From assembly GCF_013408175.1 (NCBI RefSeq), contig NZ_JACBYW010000001.1, positions 372,001-436,000 of the forward strand: a DNA stretch of 64,000 nucleotides. Direction: 5' to 3'. Shown one piece after another: positions 45,829 through 53,587 of this stretch (position 1 is its first letter; each line of letters starts with the position of its first letter). Under the pieces are notes generated by a model, which searched no databases, had not been told where the DNA came from, and saw only the letters and a list, made by a program, of their open reading frames with translations. Both the position numbers and the translations under genes were made by a program. This DNA is from Actinopolyspora biskrensis. GTDB taxonomy: Bacteria > Actinomycetota > Actinomycetes > Mycobacteriales > Pseudonocardiaceae.

Positions 45829-45959
45829 CCGTCGATCACGGGTCGGGGAGCTTCGGCGCGATCGCACTGCCCCGGGCAGAACAGCCCCACCTTCGACCGA
45901 CGCACGACCGACTCCTCGGTCCGACCGCGAGGTGCTTGCACTGCGCGACCCTGACTCAT
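45825..45959 (-). CDS. Possible 44-residue leader protein of the toxin operon
   Basis: The frame from the ATG at 45959 encodes a basic peptide ending DRAEAPRPVIDG, with one CPGQC motif. It would be the first gene after the operator region and is coupled to the next micro-frame. No homology is recognised. Confidence 0.35.
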   Translation of the reverse strand: MSQGRAVQAPRGRTEESVVRRSKVGLFCPGQCDRAEAPRPVIDG

Positions 45960-46006
45960 TCGCTGCTGTTTCTTGCCTGGCTCATGCTTCCAACACGACA
46001 ACATCC

Positions 46007-46039
46007 TGACAGTGTCAAAATATGCCCCTGACGGTGTCA
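46007..46039. promoter_or_regulatory. Tandem palindromic operators between toxin operon and XRE regulator
   Basis: TGACAGTGTCA (46007-46017) is a perfect palindrome, and TGACGGTGTCA (46029-46039) differs at one position. Their centres are 22 bases apart, two helical turns. The left site overlaps a minus-strand TTGACA (46018-46013) that fits the -35 of the toxin operon. The divergent XRE gene is the obvious candidate binder. Confidence 0.6.
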
Positions 46040-46088
46040 GAGATGCGTTCGTCTGAATGGGTGACGATCTTCCTGCTTCTGTCGTGGC

Positions 46089-46094
46089 TACGCT
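46089..46094 (+). promoter_or_regulatory. -10 element of a probable leaderless XRE promoter
   Basis: TACGCT ends six bases before the ATG at 46101, favouring that start over the GTG at 46095. Confidence 0.45.
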
Positions 46095-46100
46095 GTGGGC

Positions 46101-46940
46101 ATGTCATCTGCGAGACGTCGTCAGCTCGGCTCATGGCTTACGAAGCTCCGTCAGTCGGCAGGATTCGATGTGGAAGACGCAGGTAGTGTTCTCGGCTGCT
46201 CAGCGTCGAAAGTTCGTCATCTCGAAGCGGGACGCTCCAAGATCAAGCGTCATGAGCTCGTGACCTTGCTCGACCTCTACGAAGCGGACCAAGACGTTCG
46301 GAACCAGTTGGACGAGACGCGTCAACAAGCCGAGCAGCGTGGTTGGTGGGAGAGCTACCGAGTACCGAGCTGGTTCGAGCCGTTCGTGGACTTCGAGAGC
46401 TTCGCCACCGAAGCGGTCAACTTCGAGCTCGACCTGATCCCTGGCCTACTACAGACGGAGGCGTACGCCTACGAGATCCACCGAGCGGGCCGCTACACGA
46501 CGAACCCCGTGGATATCTCACGGCGGGTGCAGGCCAGAGCGGAACGTCAGAAACGGCTCACGGAGTTGAACCCGCTACGCCTTCGAGCGGTTGTCAACGA
46601 GGCGGCCCTACGCCGCGAAGTCGGCGGTCCCGCCGTCATGGCTGAGCAGTTGGATCAAGTGATGCGCTGGTGTGAGCTTTCGAACGTGATTGTTCAGGTG
46701 CTCCCCTACAGCGCCGGGGCGCACGCCAGCCCTTCCGGCGCGTTCGCGTTGCTGTCGTTCGACAACAATGAGGCTGTCGGATTTCTCGACACTCCGTTGG
46801 GAGGGCACACCGTGGACGATCCCAACGACGTGGAGGCTCTGAAGTATGTCGGGGATGAGCTGAGGTCTACAGCCCTACCAGCGCCAACCTCGTTGGAGTT
46901 GATACGTAGCATTCGGGAGGCGCACACGGCACAGACCTAG
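46101..46940 (+). CDS. XRE-family regulator with DUF5753 domain
   Basis: The 279-residue protein has an N-terminal HTH (GFDVEDAGSVLGCSASKVRHLEAG, about residues 20-45) and a C-terminal DUF5753 domain starting around residue 85 (WFEPFVDFESFATEAVNFELDLIPGLLQTEAYA) and including QVLPYSAGAHAS. Such proteins are usually paired with a DUF397 gene, as here. Base composition (many A/T-ending codons) is lower in GC than the flanking core genes, suggesting acquisition with the island. It likely binds the tandem operators upstream. Confidence 0.9.
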   Translation: MSSARRRQLGSWLTKLRQSAGFDVEDAGSVLGCSASKVRHLEAGRSKIKRHELVTLLDLYEADQDVRNQLDETRQQAEQRGWWESYRVPSWFEPFVDFESFATEAVNFELDLIPGLLQTEAYAYEIHRAGRYTTNPVDISRRVQARAERQKRLTELNPLRLRAVVNEAALRREVGGPAVMAEQLDQVMRWCELSNVIVQVLPYSAGAHASPSGAFALLSFDNNEAVGFLDTPLGGHTVDDPNDVEALKYVGDELRSTALPAPTSLELIRSIREAHTAQT

Positions 46941-46952
46941 GAGGTTGGCACA

Positions 46953-47144
46953 GTGGATCTCTCGCGCGCGACGTGGCGAAAGTCGTCGCGGTCGAACAGT
47001 GGTGGTAACTGCGTTGAGGTCACCGTCACACCGACCGTTGCTGGGGTTCGCGACACCAAGGACCGCTCGGCCGGGTATTTCACTACCAACCGGAAGCAGT
47101 GGCAGGCGTTCCTCGACGCGGTGAAAACCGACCGGTTCGCCTGA
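46953..47144 (+). CDS. DUF397 domain protein
   Basis: The 63-residue DUF397 protein shows the hallmark WRKSSRSNSGGNCVEV and VRDTKDR followed by WQAFLDAVK. DUF397 genes follow XRE-DUF5753 regulators in actinobacteria and several act as their antagonist or toxin-like partner. The GTG is 12 bases after the regulator stop with AGGAGG before it. Confidence 0.92.
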   Translation: MDLSRATWRKSSRSNSGGNCVEVTVTPTVAGVRDTKDRSAGYFTTNRKQWQAFLDAVKTDRFA

Positions 47145-47211
47145 TCCGCTCACGGTGTGAAACGACCCCTGGTGCTGTCGGGGGGCGTTTCCGCATTTCA
47201 GGACCTCAGCA

Positions 47212-47239
47212 CGTGGTCGTGTGGATGTCGGTACCACTC
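47212..47239 (+). repeat. Direct repeat within the toxin island, second copy
   Basis: It matches 43928-43955 with one change. On the minus strand the adjoining codons read Gly-Gln-Pro-Gly-Glu-Trp-Tyr, resembling the Imm1 terminus Trp-Gln-Leu-Ala-Glu-Trp-Tyr, so it is probably a remnant of an Imm1 3' end. Confidence 0.65.
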
Positions 47240-47285
47240 ACCGGGTTGCCCACAGCGCTCTTGTTCTCCGAACGTGGAGCGCTGC

Positions 47286-47531
47286 TTAGAGATCCTGCAT
47301 CCGTAGCACGTTCACCTGAAGCACGTTCTCGCTGAGAATGAACGTGATCATGATCAGCCCGTTGTCGGCCGTGGTCGTCCAGCGATCCGTTTTCGGATCG
47401 TACCCGCTGATCGACTTCGGTTCTTGCGCGAGTCGTGCGTTGACCTGATCGACCTTCTTCTTTCTGGTGGCGGGAAGTTTGTTGTAAGCGTCATCGGCGA
47501 TTTCCGACCAGATCACCCGGTATTTGGCCAT
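47286..47531 (-). CDS. RelE/ParE-like small toxin candidate
   Basis: The 81-residue basic protein follows the RelE/ParE pattern: an N-terminal strand YRVIWSE, two helices with LPATRKKKVDQVNARL, and C-terminal strands LIMITFILSENVLQVNVLRMQDL. It starts in an ATGA overlap with the DUF6247-like gene, the order antitoxin then toxin common for type II modules. Catalytic residues cannot be assigned with certainty. Confidence 0.65.
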   Translation of the reverse strand: MAKYRVIWSEIADDAYNKLPATRKKKVDQVNARLAQEPKSISGYDPKTDRWTTTADNGLIMITFILSENVLQVNVLRMQDL

Positions 47532-47917
47532 CAGTGATGTTCCTTGAGTCCTGAAGGGGCTTCGCGGTGGATCGCCCCGTTCTCTTCTTTGCGCCAGATG
47601 ATTCCGTTCTCGTCTTCCTGCCAAGACGTACCGTCCGTGTCGTGCTGCCAGACCTTGGAGAAGTCGCCGCGCTCGGCTCGTGCGATGGCGTCTCGCTCCT
47701 CGTCCGTGATCGGCTGCGCCGCGTCAACGGCACGCCCCCACCACCGGATGAGCACGTTGTCGATGTGGGACGTGTCGAAGTCCCGGGCGACTTCCCAGAG
47801 GGCGCCTCGGAACTCCCGTTCGAACACCGGGCGATCCTCCTCGTCGAGGACCTCGCGGAAGACCTGAGCATCGCGCGAGACATTCCCTTGGATCTTCCAG
47901 TCGCTTTTGTCGACCAT
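47531..47917 (-). CDS. DUF6247-like protein, probable antitoxin
   Basis: The acidic 128-residue protein contains FEREFRGALWEVARDFDTSHIDNVLIRWW and DEERDAIARAERGDF, the pattern of actinobacterial DUF6247 proteins. The C-terminal third is very hydrophilic and Trp-containing. The ATG at 47917 has GGGAGAGG upstream. With the RelE-like gene coupled downstream it may be the antitoxin, although no DNA-binding motif is obvious. Confidence 0.6.
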   Translation of the reverse strand: MVDKSDWKIQGNVSRDAQVFREVLDEEDRPVFEREFRGALWEVARDFDTSHIDNVLIRWWGRAVDAAQPITDEERDAIARAERGDFSKVWQHDTDGTSWQEDENGIIWRKEENGAIHREAPSGLKEHH

Positions 47918-48055
47918 CACCTCTCCCTTCCTTGCCGAGCTTACGGCAGGTGCCCGTAACGCAGTGTCCCTCGAAAGGGCGGAGGACGATGCCGTGGGAA
48001 TCCCACCCCGGTAATCGGCCCGCCCGGAAGAACTCGTCGAGCGGTGCCCCGCGCG

Positions 48056-49024
48056 TCAGGTGGTGCTCGTGGAAGCGCCGGTGGAGTTCCAGTGGTCCCG
48101 GGCGTTCGCTGCCGCGCCGATGACCCCGGCTCGCCGGCCGAGCTCGGTGCGTGCGAAGGACGGCACGCTCGCGACTCTCGCGCGTTCGGTGAGCTGCTGG
48201 TGCACTGGGGCCAGGAGGTCTTGCCCGGCTTCGGCGAGTCCTCCTCCGAAGACGACGAGGTCGGGCGCGAGCAGGGTGCACGCGGTGAGCACTCCGTCGG
48301 CGAGGGCGCTGGTCGCGTCCTGCCACACGCGGTCGGCGGCAGCGTCCCGGCCGAGCCGTGCCCACACGTCCGCGGCCCCGGTCACCGCGCGTCCGGTGGC
48401 GGTCGTGTAGGAGCGCGCGATGCCGGAGGCCGATGCGAGGGCCTCCAAACACCCTCGCTGACCGCAGCCGCAGAGCGGGCCGTCGGGGCGCACGACGACG
48501 TGACCGAGTTCGCCTGCCTGGCCCGCCCCGCCGTGCACCACGCGGTTCCCCCCGATGACGACCGCGGCGATGCCGGTGCCGATGACGACGACGAGCAGAT
48601 CGGACACACCACGTCCCGCTCCGAAACGAGCTTCGGCCTCACCGGCGGCAGTCACGTCGTGATGGAGCACTACCGGCAGTCCGAGAGCTGCTTGAACCCG
48701 ATCACGCACCGGCGTGTTGTGCCAGCCGACGTTGGCGCTGTACAGGGCGACACCCCGCACGGTGTCGACCAGACCGGGAATCGCCAACCCGATTCCGCGT
48801 ACCGCCGGACGGGCTGACGCGGGCAGCGCGGAGAGCACCTTCTCGATCAAAGCGACAACGGCCCGCGTGGCCGCGGCGCCGTCGCCCCGCGGTGTCGCGG
48901 CCGTCGCGGAGGCGTGCGTGGTCCTCTCCTGGTCCAGGACCTCGGCGGCCATCCCCGTTCCGCCGACGTCGACGGCTACGACGAGATCAGCGTGGCCGTC
49001 CGTGCTGTGCTGGTCATCGGTCAT
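48056..49024 (-). CDS. ROK family sugar kinase
   Basis: The 322-residue ROK protein begins with the ATP phosphate motif VVAVDVGGTG, has IGTGIAAVVI, the substrate/zinc region GELGHVVVRPDGPLCGCGQRGCLE, and ends with FGGGLAE. No N-terminal HTH is present, so it is a kinase rather than a ROK repressor. Beside a GH109 gene and an aga-like operon, the likely substrate is GalNAc, galactosamine or a related hexose, phosphorylated at C6. Confidence 0.88.
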   Translation of the reverse strand: MTDDQHSTDGHADLVVAVDVGGTGMAAEVLDQERTTHASATAATPRGDGAAATRAVVALIEKVLSALPASARPAVRGIGLAIPGLVDTVRGVALYSANVGWHNTPVRDRVQAALGLPVVLHHDVTAAGEAEARFGAGRGVSDLLVVVIGTGIAAVVIGGNRVVHGGAGQAGELGHVVVRPDGPLCGCGQRGCLEALASASGIARSYTTATGRAVTGAADVWARLGRDAAADRVWQDATSALADGVLTACTLLAPDLVVFGGGLAEAGQDLLAPVHQQLTERARVASVPSFARTELGRRAGVIGAAANARDHWNSTGASTSTT

Positions 49025-49163
49025 GTTCGCGTCTCATCAGTGATCTGTGGGTGTCCGCCGGCCGTCCCCTCGGTGGACCGCACACCGGCGGGCACCACGG
49101 GAACGGGCGACGGGCACCGGCGGTCGGCGTTTCGGGGCAGCGCTCCTCTCGAGGACTCCTGGG

Positions 49164-50567
49164 TCAGGAGGCGGGCCGCACGGAGTCGACCCCCGGATGC
49201 GGTGTCTTCCACTCGCCGCGTGTGAAGTCCGGAAACTCCATGGGCGCGCCGCCTTCGGTGATCGATGCGGCGCTCAGGGCGAACGGCGCGCTCCAGGTAG
49301 CCGAGTCGTAGACGTCGATGTCCGGCGGCAGGCCGAGCTTCATCGTCTGCGCGAGCCGGTAGAGCATGATGTAGTCCATGCCGCCGTGGCCCCCGCCCGG
49401 TCCGGGATCGACCTCCTTCCACAACCAGTGGTCGTAGGAGGAGTAGTCGGCGAAGTCGCCCCACTCGTGCCCGCTCATGTCCGGTTCCAGGTAGATGCGG
49501 GTCGGGTAGTCCTCGAACACGCCCCTGCTGCCGCCGAGGTGGTTGAGCCTGCTGTAGGGGTGCGGGCTCGAGACGTCGTGCACGAGGTGGATGACGCGCC
49601 CCCGCTCCGTCTGGATCAGGCTCATGGTGACGTCACCCTTGACGTAGTCCTCGTGCCACGCCTCGTCGGTCTCGGGGACGTTGCGCGCCCGGTACTCGGA
49701 CAGACTCGCCGCGGGGGAGCCCATCGAGGTCAGACGTACCAGCCGGTCGCCGCGATTGATGTCCATGTAGGAGGCCACCGGGCCGAGGCCGTGCGTGGGG
49801 TAGAGGTCTCCGTCGCGCTCGGCGTGCCACGCCCGCCGCCACTCGTCGGCGTAGTAGCTGTCGGAGAACAGCAGTTCGCGCAGGTCGTGGATGTATCCAC
49901 CCGCGCCGTGGAGCAGCGTGCCGAACTTCTCCTCGTGGACCATGCGAAGCACGCGCATCTCGTTGCGGCCGTAGCAGCAGTTCTCCAGCTGGATGCAGTG
50001 CCTGCGGGTGCGTTCGGAGGTGTCGACGAGTTCCCACAGGTCCTTGATCGAGGGCGCGATCGGACACTCCACCCCCACGTGCTTGCCGCCGCGCATGGCC
50101 GCCGATGCCATCGGAACGTGCCACTCCCAGGGGGTGGCGACGTAGACGAAGTCCACGTCCTCCCGGGCGCACAGGTTCTCGAAGTCGTTCTCGCCACGGG
50201 TGTACCGCGCCGGGGCGGGATCGCCGTGGTCGGTGATCCCCTTGGCGGCGCGGCGGACAGCGGGAACATCCACGTCGCACAGCGCGGTGACCCGGACGCC
50301 GGGCACGGCCAGGATCTGCGTGAGCATGGCACTGCCCCGGTTGCCCAGCCCGATGATGCCCATCCGCACGGTCTCGTGGGCTTCGAAGGGCACCCCCATC
50401 ATCGACCTGCCCTTGCGCGCGGGAGCCGTGTCCTCCCCGTCGGGGGAGGCCGAGGTCGCCTGCGCCGTGCCGAGACCCGTCAGTCCGATACCGGCGGCCG
50501 TCGCGGCGCTGGTGCGCAGCATCGCTCGCCGCGAGAGCGGCCCGTTGCTGGTTTCGTCATCGGACAT
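49164..50567 (-). CDS. GH109-like Gfo/Idh/MocA protein with Tat signal (alpha-N-acetylgalactosaminidase family)
   Basis: GH109 enzymes are NAD-dependent glycosidases, first known as alpha-N-acetylgalactosaminidases. The 467-residue protein starts with a twin-arginine signal ([19 protein letters not shown]), then the Rossmann motif [29 protein letters not shown]...ENCCYGR, the active-site [24 protein letters not shown], and GGHGGMDY. Tat export with bound cofactor is typical of the family. It would release terminal GalNAc from glycans outside the cell, supplying the divergent catabolic operon. Confidence 0.82.
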   Translation of the reverse strand: MSDDETSNGPLSRRAMLRTSAATAAGIGLTGLGTAQATSASPDGEDTAPARKGRSMMGVPFEAHETVRMGIIGLGNRGSAMLTQILAVPGVRVTALCDVDVPAVRRAAKGITDHGDPAPARYTRGENDFENLCAREDVDFVYVATPWEWHVPMASAAMRGGKHVGVECPIAPSIKDLWELVDTSERTRRHCIQLENCCYGRNEMRVLRMVHEEKFGTLLHGAGGYIHDLRELLFSDSYYADEWRRAWHAERDGDLYPTHGLGPVASYMDINRGDRLVRLTSMGSPAASLSEYRARNVPETDEAWHEDYVKGDVTMSLIQTERGRVIHLVHDVSSPHPYSRLNHLGGSRGVFEDYPTRIYLEPDMSGHEWGDFADYSSYDHWLWKEVDPGPGGGHGGMDYIMLYRLAQTMKLGLPPDIDVYDSATWSAPFALSAASITEGGAPMEFPDFTRGEWKTPHPGVDSVRPAS

Positions 50568-50577
50568 AGCAGACTCC

Positions 50578-50597
50578 TGATTGATAATGATTGATAT
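50578..50597. promoter_or_regulatory. Tandem TGATTGATA repeat in the GH109/DeoR divergent promoter
   Basis: TGATTGATAA is followed at once by TGATTGATAT in an AT-rich patch 11 bases before the GH109 start codon. CACTTTCACACAGAGTG follows at 50621. Direct repeats of this kind suit DeoR-family binding; the repressor encoded at 50761 is the natural candidate. Confidence 0.4.
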
Positions 50598-50760
50598 CTC
50601 GTTAGTTAAAGCACTTTCACACAGAGTGTTGCCGTATTGCTATCGTCCGAACAGACGAATTCGGCGGCAGCGTCCACAGGAGTCCACGGGCGACGCCGGT
50701 CCGCTGAGCGCGGGAGCACGTTGCTCTCCGCGGGTGGGGCCACCGGGAAGGGAGAGTCAG

Positions 50761-51546
50761 GTGAATCGGCACGAGCGGCTCAGCACACTGCTCGACCTCG
50801 TCGGTCAGCGTGAACGCGTCGACGTCGACGAGATGGCCGCGGAACTGGACGTCTCGGCGGCGACCGTCCGCCGTGATCTGGACCAGCTCGCCGAGCAGCA
50901 ACTGCTGTCGCGGACCCGTGGCGGGGCGGTGGCCTCCAACGTCGCCTACGACCTCCCGCTGCGCCACAAGAGCGCCCGGCACGCCCCCGAGAAGCAGCGG
51001 ATCAGTGCCGCGGCCGCGCGACTGGTGCGACCGGGCATGGTCGTCGGTCTCAACGGCGGCACGACCACCACCGAGGTCGCGCGGGCGATCGCAACCCGAA
51101 CGGACCTGCCGGAACGCGGTGAGAGCCCGTCGCTGACGGTGGTGACCAACGCGCTCAACATCGCCAACGAGCTGGTCGTGCGCCCGCACATCAAGATCGT
51201 GGTCACCGGGGGAGTGGCACGGCAGCACTCGTTCGAACTGGCCGGTCCGCTGGGCACCCGTGTTCTCGACGAGATCACGCTGGACCTCCTGTTCCTCGGT
51301 GTGGACGCGATCGATCCCACGCTGGGGGCCTACGCCCATCACGAGGGTGAGGCCAGCATCAACCAGCTCATGGCCTCGCGAGCCGCCCACGTCGCCGTCG
51401 TCGCCGACAGCTCGAAGCTCGGGCACCGCGCGTTCGCGCGCATCTGCCGGAGCAGTGGCGTGCACACGCTGATCACCAACGAGGGGGCCACGGACGAGCT
51501 GGTGAGCGCCTTCCGGGGCGAGGGCACGCAGGTCCAGGTCGTGTGA
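50761..51546 (+). CDS. DeoR-family transcriptional repressor of the amino-sugar locus
   Basis: The 261-residue DeoR protein has the N-terminal HTH (VDEMAAELDVSAATVRRDLDQL) and the phosphosugar-binding C-terminal domain with GLNGGTTTTEVARAI, VVTNALNIANEL, ITLDLLFLGVDAI and VAVVADSSKLG. These repressors release DNA on binding a phosphosugar intermediate. The GTG at 50761 with GGGAGAG upstream is preferred over earlier in-frame starts because the HTH follows at the usual distance. It heads the agaS-kinase-aldolase-porter gene group. Confidence 0.9.
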   Translation: MNRHERLSTLLDLVGQRERVDVDEMAAELDVSAATVRRDLDQLAEQQLLSRTRGGAVASNVAYDLPLRHKSARHAPEKQRISAAAARLVRPGMVVGLNGGTTTTEVARAIATRTDLPERGESPSLTVVTNALNIANELVVRPHIKIVVTGGVARQHSFELAGPLGTRVLDEITLDLLFLGVDAIDPTLGAYAHHEGEASINQLMASRAAHVAVVADSSKLGHRAFARICRSSGVHTLITNEGATDELVSAFRGEGTQVQVV

Positions 51547-51601
51547 CGGGGCACTCCGCAGGTTCGCCCGACTTTATGCTTGAAGTTGCTCAAAGTTTCG
51601 A

Positions 51602-51631
51602 TTGACATTGCAATTTCGAGCACCCTACTGT
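51602..51631 (+). promoter_or_regulatory. Promoter of the agaS operon with TTTCGA repeats
   Basis: TTGACA (51602-51607) and TACTGT (51626-51631) are separated by 18 bases. AAGTTTCGAT (51594) and CAATTTCGAG (51611) flank the -35 as spaced direct repeats, a pattern expected for DeoR/AgaR-type repressors. Confidence 0.6.
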
Positions 51632-51702
51632 TTCCTCTGATCGAGGCGCCGGTGTGATCGTGCCGCCTCACCCGGTAGTCGACGGCAGGGGAAGGACGCG
51701 TG

Positions 51703-52590
51703 ATGGCGGAATCGTTCGTGCAGGCGGAGATCGCCACCCAACCGGAGTGCTGGCGGCAGGCCGAGCGAATCGCGGCGACCGCTGCCGAGGGCCTTCCCGA
51801 AGCCGGTGAGCGGGTTGCCGTCCTCGGCTGCGGGACTTCCTGGTTCATGGCGCAGTCCTACGCCGCCCTCCGGGAGCTCTCGGGCGCGGGCGTGACCGAC
51901 GCCTTCGCGGCCTCGGAGTTTCCGCGCACCCGCGACTACGACCGCGTCGTCGCCATCACCCGGTCCGGCACGACCACCGAGGTGCTGCGGGTCCTCGGCG
52001 ATCTGGACGGTCACGTGGCCACTGCTGTCCTGACAGGAGTCCCGGATGCGGTCGCGGGAGGAGCCGGACACGTGGTCGACTTGTCGTTCTGCGACGAGCG
52101 CTCCGTCGTTCAGACCCGCTTCGCGACCACCGCGCTGGCCTTGCTGCGGGCGCACAACGGCGAGGACCTCACCGGCGTGGTCGAGCAGGCCGAGCAGCTC
52201 CTCGCCGAGACACCGGAAAGCGCCCTGCTGGACGCGGAGCAGATCAGCTTCCTGGGACGCGGATGGACCGTGGGGCTCGCTCACGAGGCCGCGCTCAAGA
52301 TCCGCGAGGCCGCCAACGGGTGGACCGAGTCCTACCCGGCACTGGAGTACCGGCACGGTCCGATCAGCATCGCCGAGCACGGTCGCGCGACCTGGATGTT
52401 CGGTGCCGCGCCTGACGGACTCGCCGACGAGGTGCGGGCAACGGGGGCGGCGTTCGTGCCCACCAGCGCGGACCCGATGGTCGAGCTCGTGGCCGCTCAG
52501 CGGCTCGCGGTCGCCCTCGCGTTCCGTCGTGGTCTCGACCCGGACCGGCCGCGTCACCTGAACCGTTCGGTCGTGCTGGAGACCACCTGA
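51703..52590 (+). CDS. AgaS-like SIS-domain sugar isomerase/deaminase
   Basis: AgaS converts galactosamine-6-phosphate to tagatose-6-phosphate and ammonia. The 295-residue protein has two SIS lobes: VLGCGTSWFMAQSYA and ITRSGTTTEVL in the first, FLGRGWTVGLAHEAALKIREAANGW and ESYPALEYRHGPISIAEHG in the second. The last motif is shared with AgaS and the isomerase half of GlmS. The glutaminase domain of GlmS is absent. The ATG at 51703 has GAAGGA upstream. Confidence 0.85.
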   Translation: MAESFVQAEIATQPECWRQAERIAATAAEGLPEAGERVAVLGCGTSWFMAQSYAALRELSGAGVTDAFAASEFPRTRDYDRVVAITRSGTTTEVLRVLGDLDGHVATAVLTGVPDAVAGGAGHVVDLSFCDERSVVQTRFATTALALLRAHNGEDLTGVVEQAEQLLAETPESALLDAEQISFLGRGWTVGLAHEAALKIREAANGWTESYPALEYRHGPISIAEHGRATWMFGAAPDGLADEVRATGAAFVPTSADPMVELVAAQRLAVALAFRRGLDPDRPRHLNRSVVLETT

Positions 52591-52633
52591 ATCAAGCCGG
52601 GTGGGACGGCACGGAAGACGGGGAGGTGCGGTC

Positions 52634-53587
52634 GTGATCGTGACGGTGACGGCGAACCCGGCCCTTGACGTGACCTACGGTCTCGACCGGCTGGTTCCGA
52701 ACCACGCGCACCGCGTTCGATCGGTGCGCCAGCGGGCCGGTGGCAAGGGCGTCAACGTGGCCCGGGTACTGCGCCGGTTGGGGCACGAGACGCGTGTCGT
52801 GGCGGCGGTCGGTGGAACCACGGGTGCACTCGTCCGGGGTGATCTCGAGGCCGCGGAGCTGCCCCGTGATCTCGTCGAGATCGCCGGGGAGTCGCGCCGC
52901 ACGGTGACGCTCGTGTCTGGTGAGGACGGTCAGGCCACACTGCTCAACGAGCCCGGTCCGACGGTGCGCTCCCAGGAGTGGGCGGAGCTGAGCGAACTCG
53001 TGCGCCGGGTGGGCGCGTCGGCGAGCGTGGTGGTGTTCGCGGGCAGCCTGCCTCCCGGGGTCGCGGGCAGCGAGTACGCCCAGCTCGTCGCGATGCTCGC
53101 GGAGCAGGGGGTGCCGACCGTGCTGGACACGTCCGGGGACGCGCTGCGCGCCGGAGTGACGGGCGGTCCCGACATCGTCAAGCCCAATGCCGAGGAACTC
53201 GCCGAACTGACCTCGACGGCCGATCCCGTGGAGGGCGCTACGGCGCTGCGGGAGCTGGGTGCGCGCGACGTCGTGGTCTCGCTGGGGAGCGACGGGTTGC
53301 TCGCCGTGACCGGTGCGGGGAGCTGGCGCGCGAGCCCGTCGAGGACGGTCCCCGGGAACCCGACCGGGGCGGGCGACGCGGTGGTGGCCGCGCTGGCGGC
53401 CGGGCTGCGGAACGGAACGCGGTGGCCCGACAGGTTGCGCGAGGCCGTCGCCGCGTCCACATCGGCCGTTGCCGCACCGGTGGCGGGCGACATCGACGAG
53501 AGCCACTACCGCGGCGAACTCCGTGCCGCAAGAGTGAGCACTGTAGACGGACAGGAGGAGTTCCATGGCGCTGGTTCCCACGGGTGA
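52634..53587 (+). CDS. PfkB-family phosphosugar kinase (tagatose-6-P or fructose-1-P kinase)
   Basis: The 317-residue PfkB kinase starts VTVTANPALDVTYGLDRL, has GGKGVNVARVLRRLG, KPNAEELAEL, and the anion-hole/catalytic GNPTGAGDA. This arrangement is common to 1-phosphofructokinase and tagatose-6-phosphate kinase. Between agaS and a class II aldolase, tagatose-6-phosphate is the best substrate guess. The GTG at 52634 has GGGGAGG upstream. Its end overlaps the aldolase gene by 23 bases. Confidence 0.85.
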   Translation: MIVTVTANPALDVTYGLDRLVPNHAHRVRSVRQRAGGKGVNVARVLRRLGHETRVVAAVGGTTGALVRGDLEAAELPRDLVEIAGESRRTVTLVSGEDGQATLLNEPGPTVRSQEWAELSELVRRVGASASVVVFAGSLPPGVAGSEYAQLVAMLAEQGVPTVLDTSGDALRAGVTGGPDIVKPNAEELAELTSTADPVEGATALRELGARDVVVSLGSDGLLAVTGAGSWRASPSRTVPGNPTGAGDAVVAALAAGLRNGTRWPDRLREAVAASTSAVAAPVAGDIDESHYRGELRAARVSTVDGQEEFHGAGSHG

